Shown one piece after another: positions 8,969-17,107 of a stretch of DNA of 64,000 nt; within the stretch, counting starts at the first letter, position 1; the number at the start of each line of letters is the position of its first letter. The position numbers and the translations under genes are program-made. The stretch comes from Nitrospirales bacterium (GTDB taxonomy: Bacteria; Nitrospirota; Nitrospiria; Nitrospirales; UBA8639). Under the pieces are notes generated by a model. It saw only the letters and a list, made by a program, of their open reading frames with translations, did not search any database and was not told where the DNA came from. Location: NCBI GenBank assembly GCA_029261295.1, contig JAJDBP010000006.1:62001-126000 (forward strand), written 5' to 3'.

Positions 8969-9009
8969 AAAAAAAAACGCAATCAACATTCCTGGAATGT
9001 GTGATTGCG
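8969..9009 (-). terminator. Intrinsic terminator directly ahead of the STAS gene
   Basis: On the minus strand, a stem with about 15-nt arms (left arm CGCAATCAACATTCC at 8978-8992 on the plus strand, its complement at 8994-9009 with one extra base) is followed immediately by nine Ts (plus-strand A-run 8969-8977). It ends only about 19 nt before the STAS ATG. It either ends the upstream glycosylation operon or acts as an attenuator for the STAS gene. Confidence 0.8.
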
Positions 9010-9217
9010 CCAACAACTGAATGGACCTGCCTCTGCTTCTCCAACCGTTAGGTGCGCTCTATTTTTAAATAGTGAAGTTTTTTATTCGGCTAGCGTGTTG
9101 TGCCTACCTTTTCCTCTGGATTGAACACCCGTGATGATGATTTCCTCTCAGATATATTTTTCGGTATGGCTTGTTACAAACTTTATTGGAAAGAAATAGG
9201 GAATCCCAAAGAGGTTA

Positions 9218-11062
9218 TTAAAAGCTGTCTACCCTTGCGCGAAAATTTTCAATTGCTGGTTTCTTGGTGATTTGTTGGGGATTCTTATTCGGGCTTGCCA
9301 ATACGCGATAGGCTGTGTTCTCAAACACGCTAGTCCATCCGACTAAGGGGTGTTCACGGCTACTGCGTGGAAGCACCGCGTGGGTGATGCCATATTTCTT
9401 GCGGAGGGTCTCAAGTCGAACTTCATCAATTTGGCTATATCCGTCGATGAGTTCTTTTTGCGTTTTGGGATTTTTTGTCCCTGTTATAGCCTCCATTCGA
9501 TGATACCATTCGAGTAGGTGACTGGCCGACAGGGGGCGGTTTTTGAAATCAACGACAATCGCCCGTTCTGCTAGTAACCGAAATTTTTCCATCTGTAGAG
9601 GAGGGATGACAAATTGTGCATCGGAGGGCGAATGCGTGCGTACCCAACGATAGAGTTCATCTTTCTGCAAGGGGACTAATGTATTGAAAAGTAGATTGTA
9701 GCGGTCAAACGAATATAAGGTCAGAAAAGTTGCCCCACCAAACCCAATCAGAACCATGGCGGCTACGAGGGGAGAAAAGACCAATGGTCTTAACTGTCTA
9801 CATGTAAGCCAGAAATGGGGCAAGAACCATTTAATGGTGAGTGCACTAAGAAGAATCAGAGGAATACTTAGGATTTTTGCTCCCTGAAAACTCAGAATGC
9901 TGCCATGGTATTGAATCACTCCTGCCACCAATACCAAAGCTAAGAAACTCAGTCCGATTACACTCACACGTGTTCTGAAGTTAGGGAGCGGTTCATGAAG
10001 TGCTCGCATTGCGCCACATAAAAAGAGCAACAATGCGATAAGCATGGAAAAGGGTGCTAGTCTCCAGACAAAGAAACGAGAAACCTGCTCGATAAATACC
10101 ACAGTCGTTAATGCAGTTGCGGTCCAAATAAGGACAATGAGTACACCTTGAATGGTGAGCCAAAACCGACGAGAGTGGTTGTGAGGTATCGCCAACCATG
10201 TCCAAGTCATCCCCAGAAGTTGCCAGCCGGCTAAATCAAAAAAATCCACAAGAAATGTTGTCGGTTTGTAATGCCACGGTCCAGCAAGATCAAACAGGAT
10301 GTTTTGAGCTAGCGCGGCTTCATTTGGGCCGAGTTCCGTTTGGCTAATCGATAATATGAGGGGCATTGAAATTCCGATGATGATGGCGGTGGGCCCTAGG
10401 ATCCACGCCGTCTCAAATAACCAATTGCGCCATTTTGAGCGTGAAGTTAAAGACAGCGGAGCGTTCTGAAAAAAATGGACAAGACCAAAGAGCGCTCCAT
10501 TTAAAATTAAAAAGTTCGCATGAAATATCCCTGCGATTCCAAGGAAAATGCTAGTTGCGACCAAGCGATGTTGAATAAAGGCGTACAGGGCGACCATGGT
10601 TGCCGCGGTACTCAGATTGGATGCTTGTAAATATGAGCTGAACAGATAACTCCCTGCCACACTTGGCATTCCCTTGGTAATGAGAAACACATAGGCAAGA
10701 ATTCCCCAGATAGGCGCTGGTTGTTTTACCTCTACTTGGCAAACAATCAGCCATACCATCCACATGCTGAGAGCCACGCAGAGCACATTTCCGAGGGCTA
10801 ATCCCCACGGTAAAAAGCCAGCGGTCTTCAAGCCGGCCACTAGCAGGAAAAAAGCCCAATGGTAGTGATGGACCTGTGTGGCCCACCAATCATGTGCTAA
10901 ATAGCTAGGATCGGCTAATCGAATACCGGGGGGAACATAGATCGCATGGTTGCTTGCTCCATATTGGAGACCCAATGCCAATCCAATACCTATGCAGACC
11001 AAGGCAATAATTTGGTGGGTATATTTCAGCATGGCTTGTCGTAGTATCTCTGTTGTCATCAT
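9218..11062 (-). CDS. Large polytopic membrane protein with C-terminal soluble domain (DUF6798/GT-C-like)
   Basis: A 614-residue protein with about eleven or twelve hydrophobic helices up to about residue 460, then a soluble C-terminal domain of about 140 residues (WVRTHSPSDAQFVIPP; IVVDFKNRPLS; YGITHAVLPRSS). The first outer loop carries acidic residues (DPSYLAHDWW), as in GT-C-fold glycosyltransferases that use polyprenyl-phosphate sugars. The C-terminal pattern matches what I recall of DUF6798 proteins. It overlaps the upstream methyltransferase stop (TAATG), so the two are co-translated. In this cluster with GtrA and a GtrB-like GT2 it could be the GtrC-type transferase that adds the sugar outside the membrane; that is inference. 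Confidence 0.75.
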   Translation of the reverse strand: MMTTEILRQAMLKYTHQIIALVCIGIGLALGLQYGASNHAIYVPPGIRLADPSYLAHDWWATQVHHYHWAFFLLVAGLKTAGFLPWGLALGNVLCVALSMWMVWLIVCQVEVKQPAPIWGILAYVFLITKGMPSVAGSYLFSSYLQASNLSTAATMVALYAFIQHRLVATSIFLGIAGIFHANFLILNGALFGLVHFFQNAPLSLTSRSKWRNWLFETAWILGPTAIIIGISMPLILSISQTELGPNEAALAQNILFDLAGPWHYKPTTFLVDFFDLAGWQLLGMTWTWLAIPHNHSRRFWLTIQGVLIVLIWTATALTTVVFIEQVSRFFVWRLAPFSMLIALLLFLCGAMRALHEPLPNFRTRVSVIGLSFLALVLVAGVIQYHGSILSFQGAKILSIPLILLSALTIKWFLPHFWLTCRQLRPLVFSPLVAAMVLIGFGGATFLTLYSFDRYNLLFNTLVPLQKDELYRWVRTHSPSDAQFVIPPLQMEKFRLLAERAIVVDFKNRPLSASHLLEWYHRMEAITGTKNPKTQKELIDGYSQIDEVRLETLRKKYGITHAVLPRSSREHPLVGWTSVFENTAYRVLASPNKNPQQITKKPAIENFRARVDSF

Positions 11063-11835
11063 TAGGCTTGAGAACCTTCAAGGTATTGTTTCGCGCGATT
11101 TTTATGCGGGAGGGCGGCTTCTAGATATTCATAAAAGCTGAGATGAGGGTGAGGGAGGGGGAATCTCGTGACTTTCACTTCCTCAAAAAAATACCGCAGG
11201 ACTTCTCTGATTTCTTTGGCCTCATTTACATGTTCATGCCGCATGAGCACGCCATAGTCCAAACCATTTCGAAGGCGATACGATAAGCCTGTTGTGCAAC
11301 GCCAGGCCAAGCCCCATAACATTCCTCCTTCGCTTGGAATTCCTGCTTGAAGTTGTCCATCCGGTTTGAGTAGGACCGCACTTTTTGCAATGACCTTGGG
11401 AAGATCACAGAGATGCTCGAGCACGGCAATGCTGACTATTCTTTCATATTGGTCCTGCGTATGAATGTCGTCAATGCTCGGGAAAATCGTCTTGATGAAG
11501 GGAACTTCTTTCCTATTCTTAAATAAGAACTCCATTGGTTCAATGATGTCATAGTGGCCATTGATGTTTTCATATTTCAGGTGGTTCAACGTTCCCGCGC
11601 CAATTTCCAGCACCTTTTCATTCATTGTGCTGACTTTGTTTTTGATTATTTGAACATGCATCCATGCTTCTAATCGCCCCGCTAATTGATTAATCGTTGT
11701 TCCGCCTTCACGATTTCCTTCGTATTCTTTTGCATAAATTTCCTGGTAGGCCTCGGGAAGAATTGGCCGTTGTTTTGGGAAATTCGGAAATCGCTTCTTC
11801 ATGCGGTCGATACCCTTTTCTGTTTGGCTCATCAT
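11062..11835 (-). CDS. Class I SAM-dependent methyltransferase
   Basis: About 258 residues from the ATG at 11835 (a second ATG follows at 11832). Motif I is KVLEIGAGTLNHL, followed by YDIIEPMEF and, later, IVSIAVLEHLCDLPKVI, typical of class I methyltransferases (Methyltransf_11/23 type). The substrate is unknown; the context suggests a surface sugar or lipid-linked glycan. The start lies 6 nt after the gtrA stop and the stop overlaps the next start (TAATG), so it is part of a tight operon. In-frame codons continue upstream into gtrA but show no family signal. Confidence 0.85.
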   Translation of the reverse strand: MMSQTEKGIDRMKKRFPNFPKQRPILPEAYQEIYAKEYEGNREGGTTINQLAGRLEAWMHVQIIKNKVSTMNEKVLEIGAGTLNHLKYENINGHYDIIEPMEFLFKNRKEVPFIKTIFPSIDDIHTQDQYERIVSIAVLEHLCDLPKVIAKSAVLLKPDGQLQAGIPSEGGMLWGLAWRCTTGLSYRLRNGLDYGVLMRHEHVNEAKEIREVLRYFFEEVKVTRFPLPHPHLSFYEYLEAALPHKNRAKQYLEGSQA

Positions 11836-11840
11836 CGAAC

Positions 11841-12287
11841 TTACTTGAACGTCCACAAAGCATTGAGAAGGAAATTTGCTGGAGGGACGACCGCTGTCGC
11901 CCCCACGACTCCCCACATATAACTCAACCCTAAAAGGTTGACGGCGCCAAACATGGCGAGAGTGCTTGTGAGTAATCCTATGCCGGATACCAGGACGAAT
12001 CGGGGAAAACTAGAATGATGAGCACGAGTCGACTCAAATACCCAAAAATGATTGGGTAGATAGATGATCGCGATGACGCAGAGAAATCCTACAATGGAAC
12101 TTATTGTTGGCTGCAGTTCAAAAATTTCGACCAGAGTGATGATGACGCCTATATACAGCAGAGACCCCAAACCACCCAGTAGGCCATATCGAATGGCTTT
12201 CTTGAGCAACCCTCTATATCCCAAGGATGGACTGAACGTAGTGCGCGACAAATTTTCTTGTCCTCTGCCTTTGGGGGTTCGGTCCAT
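11841..12287 (-). CDS. GtrA-family membrane protein (polyprenyl-phosphate sugar flippase type)
   Basis: A 148-residue protein with four predicted membrane helices and the GtrA signature: AIRYGLLGGLGSLLYIGV at the start of helix 1, NHFWVFES after helix 2, and a final helix ending NFLLNALWTFK. GtrA proteins are thought to flip undecaprenyl-phosphate-linked sugars across the inner membrane. It lies between two methyltransferases in the operon that begins with a GtrB-like glycosyltransferase. The ribosome site is very close to the ATG. Confidence 0.88.
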   Translation of the reverse strand: MDRTPKGRGQENLSRTTFSPSLGYRGLLKKAIRYGLLGGLGSLLYIGVIITLVEIFELQPTISSIVGFLCVIAIIYLPNHFWVFESTRAHHSSFPRFVLVSGIGLLTSTLAMFGAVNLLGLSYMWGVVGATAVVPPANFLLNALWTFK

Positions 12288-12329
12288 CCTTCAGGTATTC
12301 TGAGTGCTGTTTCATCAAGCGTTTGTTTC

Positions 12330-13076
12330 TCAAGTTTTTTGCCATTGGCTCACGGCATAACACGAAAGCATTTTGCCCTGAAGGTGGGTGATCATCCGCT
12401 CCAGCCATAATAATGGTGGAGAATAGAACGATTTCAATTTCAAAGGGAGACGAAATATCAAGGAGTTGAGGATAAAGAGATAACCAATATTTCCCAGATA
12501 GGCTTCACGGATGGGTGAAAATTGCGAAGAAAAATCATGTTTTAAATGTTCGAGATCTATGGAGGCTTCATTCTCGGCAAAAAACCGATCATGTTTGTAC
12601 CACCATCCTCTGAAAAGATCAGGCAATGAGCCCTTGTGAGGTTCACAAAAACAAAAATAACCGCCAGGCTTTAAGACCCGATAAATCTCACTGATGGTTT
12701 TATTCACATGAGGGTGCATGTGATGAAGCCCTCCCATGACCACGACATAGTCAAAAGAATTATCAGGTAATTGAGAATCTAAAATTGATGCGCACAGTGC
12801 ATCACACGTAGGCCATCGACTTCGAAAAGACGCAATGGCTTCAGGAGAGATGTCTACGCCCGTTACCATTGCCCCTTTTGACAGCAAATGTGGCGTGGTC
12901 TGCCCACTTCCGCACAGTGCCTCAAGCACGTTCTTTCCAGATAGTGATAGCTCTCGAAATAGATAGGCGTTAATGAATTCTTCCCGAAATTTTTGACTCC
13001 ACTCGTCATCATAATGGCTCTCATACTGAGTCATGATGCTATCGAAGTGTTCTCTCTGCAGGGTTTCAGAATCCAT
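12330..13076 (-). CDS. Class I SAM-dependent methyltransferase
   Basis: A 248-residue protein with motif I NVLEALCGSGQTTPHLL (the usual second acidic/Gly position is Leu-Cys), motif II VTGVDISPEAI and post-motif GGLHHMHPHVNKTISEIYRVLKPGGYFCF, a Methyltransf_11/25-type fold. The C-terminal third is hydrophobic and aromatic and may contact a lipid-linked substrate. It sits 42 bp before gtrA and about 200 bp after the GT2 gene on the same strand. The exact substrate cannot be read from sequence. Confidence 0.85.
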   Translation of the reverse strand: MDSETLQREHFDSIMTQYESHYDDEWSQKFREEFINAYLFRELSLSGKNVLEALCGSGQTTPHLLSKGAMVTGVDISPEAIASFRSRWPTCDALCASILDSQLPDNSFDYVVVMGGLHHMHPHVNKTISEIYRVLKPGGYFCFCEPHKGSLPDLFRGWWYKHDRFFAENEASIDLEHLKHDFSSQFSPIREAYLGNIGYLFILNSLIFRLPLKLKSFYSPPLLWLERMITHLQGKMLSCYAVSQWQKT

Positions 13077-13278
13077 AGAGCTCCTTACCTAACCGCTGTA
13101 AAAACTTCGATCCTCAAAATATAGGATGGACCTTTGCTGCCTATGATTTTCGTATGCGGTGGATTATGCACGGGAGTAATATTCATAATTTGCGATAGAT
13201 GATTCTGTTCACCAAGTTCTAGCCTTGCTGGAACCGAAGGCTACTCATAGTTGTAGTCAACCGCTGGCGTTTGGGATT

Positions 13279-14364
13279 TCAAGAAAACGACGCTATTTTT
13301 ACCGTTTCCTTCTCGTTCGCATCAAAGTTGGTAAGGCTGTTTGGAGTTTGTGTGGTGTGAGTTGTTGAAAAGGTCTCAGGACCGACTTGATTGGAAATAA
13401 TAAAATGCGGGCGCTGTTTTAATAATTGATGAATATCTTCTAGATATAAGCCAATGATTCCTAAAATAATAAACATGACTGAAAATAGTAAGGAAAGGAG
13501 TCCTAGCGTCGAAGCCCACCCAGGAACTGTAACGCCCATTATGAAATACGACACGACAAATATGAGTTCTAATATCGCGAGGAATCCTGTCACCACTCCT
13601 AGCCAAATACCGATACGCAGTGGCACGGAGGAATGAGAAATTAATCCGTGTCGGGCAAATCGAAACATTTTGGGTAACGTGTATTTGCTTTCTCCTGAAA
13701 ATCGCTTTTCCATGTCAAATTCCACGATGGCTTGAGGGAATCCTAACGTTTGAACTGCCCCTCGGAGAAAGGGTCTTCCAAAATTCAATTTCAACAATTC
13801 TTTTAAGGCTTGTTGATCGATTAATCGAAAATCTGATGTGCCTGATTCAATTTCTGTGTCGGCGATTTTTGAAAAAATTCGATAGAACAGCCGAGACGAA
13901 ACGCTTTTAAATATTGAGCTATTGCCATGATCCAGACGGTGAGTTAGAACAATTTTTGCCCCTAAGTTCCACGCTCTCACTAATTTTGGAATGACCTCAG
14001 GCGGATGCTGAAGGTCGCCATCCATGGAGATGACCGCCTGGCCTTTGGCACCGTGTAGTCCAGCCAGAAGAGCTCCTTGATGACCGAAATTTCGTGATAG
14101 GCGATAGCCAATAATCTCTGGTGTAGAACGACTCCATTCCTCTATTTGTTCCCACGTACGATCGCTGCTCCCGTCATCTACGAGAATCACTTCAAAACTA
14201 AGAGCCATCTCACGAGCTATTGGGAGGAGGCGGGTCAAAAGATGTGCAATATTCCCTTCTTCATTAAACACTGGCACGACGATAGACAGACAAGGATTCG
14301 AATTCTTGTCTTCATTTTTATCCAATGACACCATGGTCATCTCTTTTTCTAGGGTTCTATTCAT
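13279..14364 (-). CDS. GtrB-like family 2 glycosyltransferase with two C-terminal membrane helices
   Basis: A 361-residue GT2 enzyme: LSIVVPVFNEEGN at the start, VILVDDGSSDRTWE, the DxD-type motif SMDGDLQHPPEVIPKL, and SGTSDFRLIDQQALKEL, all as in dolichyl/undecaprenyl-phosphate hexose synthases. Two hydrophobic helices (about residues 245-275 and 283-310) follow, as in GtrB/YfdH and ArnC. It probably transfers a hexose from a nucleotide sugar to undecaprenyl phosphate at the cytoplasmic face. It is the first gene of the minus-strand glycosylation cluster. The 200-bp gap to the next gene shows only a 7-bp inverted repeat near 13223-13246 without a T-run. Confidence 0.87.
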   Translation of the reverse strand: MNRTLEKEMTMVSLDKNEDKNSNPCLSIVVPVFNEEGNIAHLLTRLLPIAREMALSFEVILVDDGSSDRTWEQIEEWSRSTPEIIGYRLSRNFGHQGALLAGLHGAKGQAVISMDGDLQHPPEVIPKLVRAWNLGAKIVLTHRLDHGNSSIFKSVSSRLFYRIFSKIADTEIESGTSDFRLIDQQALKELLKLNFGRPFLRGAVQTLGFPQAIVEFDMEKRFSGESKYTLPKMFRFARHGLISHSSVPLRIGIWLGVVTGFLAILELIFVVSYFIMGVTVPGWASTLGLLSLLFSVMFIILGIIGLYLEDIHQLLKQRPHFIISNQVGPETFSTTHTTQTPNSLTNFDANEKETVKIASFS

Positions 14365-14847
14365 CTACCCATTCAGGAAAAACTGTTTGACCAAAAACCA
14401 TAGTGGAAGGAGCCTGGCTATTCCTTTAAATAGCCAGGATTTTTCTCTCTTTGGTTAGGCTACTATAGTCGACTGCATTGTCAAGGAAAGGATTTGGGAG
14501 ATGCGGGGTAGGCAAATATTGCCTCTGAGTCATGCTATCCTCGCTACCAATTCAAACTCCCAAGAGCCTTTGGTCTCAATGCTTTTGGAAGGCTATTGAC
14601 ACTGGAAAGACTTGAACGCAAGCGAAGGCGTCGTACTCATTTGAGCATGAGACGTGTTGAAAGCAAGCATGCTATTTGGTTCTTTTGCCCAATGTTCCTC
14701 CTTGTCATGAAGGTAGATTTCTAACTAGTTGAATCTATTGCTATTTTGTGATTGTTTGCCCAGTAATTTGCTTGACTTCAAACCTACTCGGTGGGTATCG
14801 TACGCGATTGCTTATAGGTATATTGAAGGAGTGACTATAGTCCATTC
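14365..14847. other. Divergent intergenic region between the glycosylation cluster and midA
   Basis: No open frame here looks real. The region should hold the promoters of both flanking units. A perfect 10-bp-arm hairpin (CCTGGCTATT / AATAGCCAGG, 14413-14422 and 14429-14438) is followed by a T-rich stretch on the plus strand. It resembles a plus-strand terminator, but there is no plus-strand gene upstream for it to end, so it may instead be a regulatory or mRNA-leader element. Confidence 0.5.
14772..14801 (+). promoter_or_regulatory. Weak candidate promoter for midA-nuo
   Basis: TTGACT (14772-14777) and TATCGT (14796-14801) are 18 bp apart. The -35 is good and the -10 poor. It would give a leader of about 40 nt before the GTG start of midA. 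Tentative. Confidence 0.28.
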
Positions 14848-16041
14848 GTGCCATCTGACTCATCACATTTCTCAGGGAACCCCACGCTTATTCGGAAGCT
14901 CATTGAAGAAATTTCTCTGCACGGGCCCCTGACGTTTGCCAGTTTTATGGAGCAAGCATTGTATGACAAGGAACATGGTTATTATATGACCCAGACTGTT
15001 CAAGAAGATCAGTCCCCGAAGGAACGCATCGGCTGGGAGGGTGATTTTTATACCGCCCCGGAATTATCACCAATTCTTGCCAAGACATTGGTTCGGCAGG
15101 TGTTAGACATTGATGCCCAGTTAGGTCACCCGGCTATCTTCACCTTTCTGGAGATGGGCGGGGGGAATGGGACATTCGCGGCAGACTTCCTTCAACAGTG
15201 TCAACGGATCGCCCCTGAGTTCCTGAACCGGTTGCAATATTCCCTCGTGGAGCGAAGTCCGTATCTCCAATCCCTCCAAAAATCTTGTATCCGAGCCGTA
15301 TTCACACCTGAGAGAGATGGCCTGGTTATCTGGGTGGCTTCTCTTGATGAACTGCCTACTCAATCTGTGATTGGGATCCTGTTTTCCAATGAGTTGGTGG
15401 ATGCTTTTCCTGTTCATCGGGTTCGTTCCCATAATCAATGCCTTCAGGAAGTATTTGTTGATTATGCCGAGGGGCAGTTTGTCGAACAACTCGGTCCTCT
15501 TTCTTCGCAAGCATTACAGGAATATGTACACCGAAATGGTATTGATCTACACGAAGGACAGACTTCTGAACTCCATTTGGCGGCAGAAGAGTGGATGATC
15601 CAAGCGGCGAGGGTCTTACAGCAGGGCGTGATGATTACCATTGATTATGGCCATACTGGGAGCGATTATTACGCGGCTGATCGGAAAGACGGCACATTCG
15701 TGTGTTACTACCAACATACGGTCTCGACGAATCCTTATACCCGGGTAGGTGAACAGGATATGACCGCTCACGTAAATTTTTCTGCGTTGGCAAAGATCGG
15801 GACAGAATGTGGGATCCTCCCTGTTGGTTTTACGACGTTGTCTCATTGGCTAATGGGATTGGGTGTGGAAGAATTTGTGGGGGATCAGGACCCTGAATCA
15901 CCTGAAATTCAGGCTTTGAGTCAATTGTTGCGTCCTCATGGGATGGGCACCACCTTTAAAGTGCTTGTGCAGAAAAAAGGGCTTGAATCTGTGGCCCTTC
16001 AAGGGCTACGCTATCGGGCTTTTTTTGATGATGTCCTCTAA
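14848..16041 (+). CDS. midA: MidA/NDUFAF7-family SAM-dependent methyltransferase
   Basis: A 397-residue protein of the MidA/NDUFAF7 family (COG1565). Signatures are GPLTFASFMEQALYDKEHGYY, GDFYTAPELSPILAKTL, the SAM-binding FLEMGGGNGTFAADFL (glycines 104-106 and 108), and later SNELVDAFPVHRV and MITIDYGH. In mitochondria NDUFAF7 dimethylates an arginine of the complex I subunit NDUFS2 (NuoD). Here the gene lies directly before nuoA-N, which suits the same job on the NuoD half of NuoCD. It starts with GTG at 14848; GAAGGAG lies about 16 nt upstream, further than usual, but the family N-terminus supports this start. Confidence 0.92.
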   Translation: MPSDSSHFSGNPTLIRKLIEEISLHGPLTFASFMEQALYDKEHGYYMTQTVQEDQSPKERIGWEGDFYTAPELSPILAKTLVRQVLDIDAQLGHPAIFTFLEMGGGNGTFAADFLQQCQRIAPEFLNRLQYSLVERSPYLQSLQKSCIRAVFTPERDGLVIWVASLDELPTQSVIGILFSNELVDAFPVHRVRSHNQCLQEVFVDYAEGQFVEQLGPLSSQALQEYVHRNGIDLHEGQTSELHLAAEEWMIQAARVLQQGVMITIDYGHTGSDYYAADRKDGTFVCYYQHTVSTNPYTRVGEQDMTAHVNFSALAKIGTECGILPVGFTTLSHWLMGLGVEEFVGDQDPESPEIQALSQLLRPHGMGTTFKVLVQKKGLESVALQGLRYRAFFDDVL

Positions 16042-16115
16042 GCATTTCAATCTGGAAGCAGCCCCCAAGGATTACCTTATGGGTGTTGATACAAAATTGT
16101 GCTGGGAGTCTTTGC

Positions 16116-16487
16116 ATGGGCAGTGAACCCGTTCCCTATAATTATCTCCCTATCATTATCTTTATGGTGATCGGGTCCCTCTTTGGGATTGGTTCGCTTT
16201 TGTTTGGGTGGCTGGTCAGACCCCACAGACCGTACCGGGAAAAATTATTGCCCTATGAGAGTGGGAGCCCCTTATTTATGGATGCCCGGGTGCAATTCCC
16301 GATGCGGTATTACATCATCGCGATGCTCTTTGTGATTTTTGATATTGAAGTGGTGTTCCTCTTTCCCTGGGCTGTGGTCTTTAAAAAACTAGGATTACTG
16401 GGATTGGTCGAGATGGGATTATTTCTTGCCATTCTTATTGTGGGATATTGGTATGCCTGGAAAAAGGGAGCGTTGGACTGGGATTGA
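16116..16487 (+). CDS. nuoA: NADH-quinone oxidoreductase subunit A
   Basis: About 123 residues from the ATG at 16116, which follows a GGGAG ribosome site. A GTG at 16083 would add 11 residues without family support. Three membrane helices and the conserved PYESGSPLFMDARVQFPMRYY loop followed by FDIEVVFLFPWA identify NuoA, which sits at the junction of the quinone site and the membrane arm. It is first of the nuo genes, 75 bp after midA. Confidence 0.95.
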   Translation: MGSEPVPYNYLPIIIFMVIGSLFGIGSLLFGWLVRPHRPYREKLLPYESGSPLFMDARVQFPMRYYIIAMLFVIFDIEVVFLFPWAVVFKKLGLLGLVEMGLFLAILIVGYWYAWKKGALDWD

Positions 16488-16566
16488 TTAATAATAGGTC
16501 TTTAGACCTAGACCAATGGGGTTGGAAGTCAGTACAATGCCTCCCCCTATACTTGGATAATGCGTT

Positions 16567-17046
16567 ATGAGTTTTTTAGAACGACAACTTGAACCCAACA
16601 TCATTACGACCAATTTAGACTGGTGTATTAATTGGTGTCGGAAATCGGCTCTCTGGCCAATGACTTTTGGTTTGGCCTGTTGCGCCATAGAAATGATTGC
16701 CTCAGTGTCGTCTCGCTATGATATTGATCGTTTCGGGGCCGGGGTATTTCGGGCGTCTCCACGTCAGTCAGACCTCATGATTGTGGCGGGGACGGTCTGC
16801 CGGAAAATGGCGCCTGTCATTCGTCGAATTTATGACCAAATGGCTGAGCCACGGTATGTGATTTCCATGGGGTCCTGTGCTACTTCTGGGAATCATTACA
16901 ATAGTTATAGTGTGGTTCAGGGTGTGGACCAGATCGTCCCTGTCGATGTGTACATTGCCGGGTGTCCACCTAGGCCAGAAGCCTTGATGGATGGGCTGAT
17001 TAAATTACAAGAAAAAATTCAACAAGAAAAATATTTTGTGAAATAG
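16567..17046 (+). CDS. nuoB: NADH-quinone oxidoreductase subunit B (cluster N2)
   Basis: A 159-residue NuoB. The N2 [4Fe-4S] cysteines are visible in the adjacent pair ([10 protein letters not shown]), in [10 protein letters not shown] and in [13 protein letters not shown]. The [17 protein letters not shown] segment is diagnostic. NuoB passes electrons to quinone at the interface with NuoD. It lies between nuoA and nuoCD with short spacers. Confidence 0.97.
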   Translation: MSFLERQLEPNIITTNLDWCINWCRKSALWPMTFGLACCAIEMIASVSSRYDIDRFGAGVFRASPRQSDLMIVAGTVCRKMAPVIRRIYDQMAEPRYVISMGSCATSGNHYNSYSVVQGVDQIVPVDVYIAGCPPRPEALMDGLIKLQEKIQQEKYFVK

Positions 17047-17107
17047 GTTGGTATTTGTGTTGACCGTCCTTTCCTGATTTTCATCCATTCTCCAATCCAT
17101 GTGATGT

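Noticed and set aside
14413-14438. Hairpin plus T-run as a plus-strand gene terminator
   Set aside because: There is no plus-strand gene upstream; kept only as an unexplained structure in the intergenic entry.
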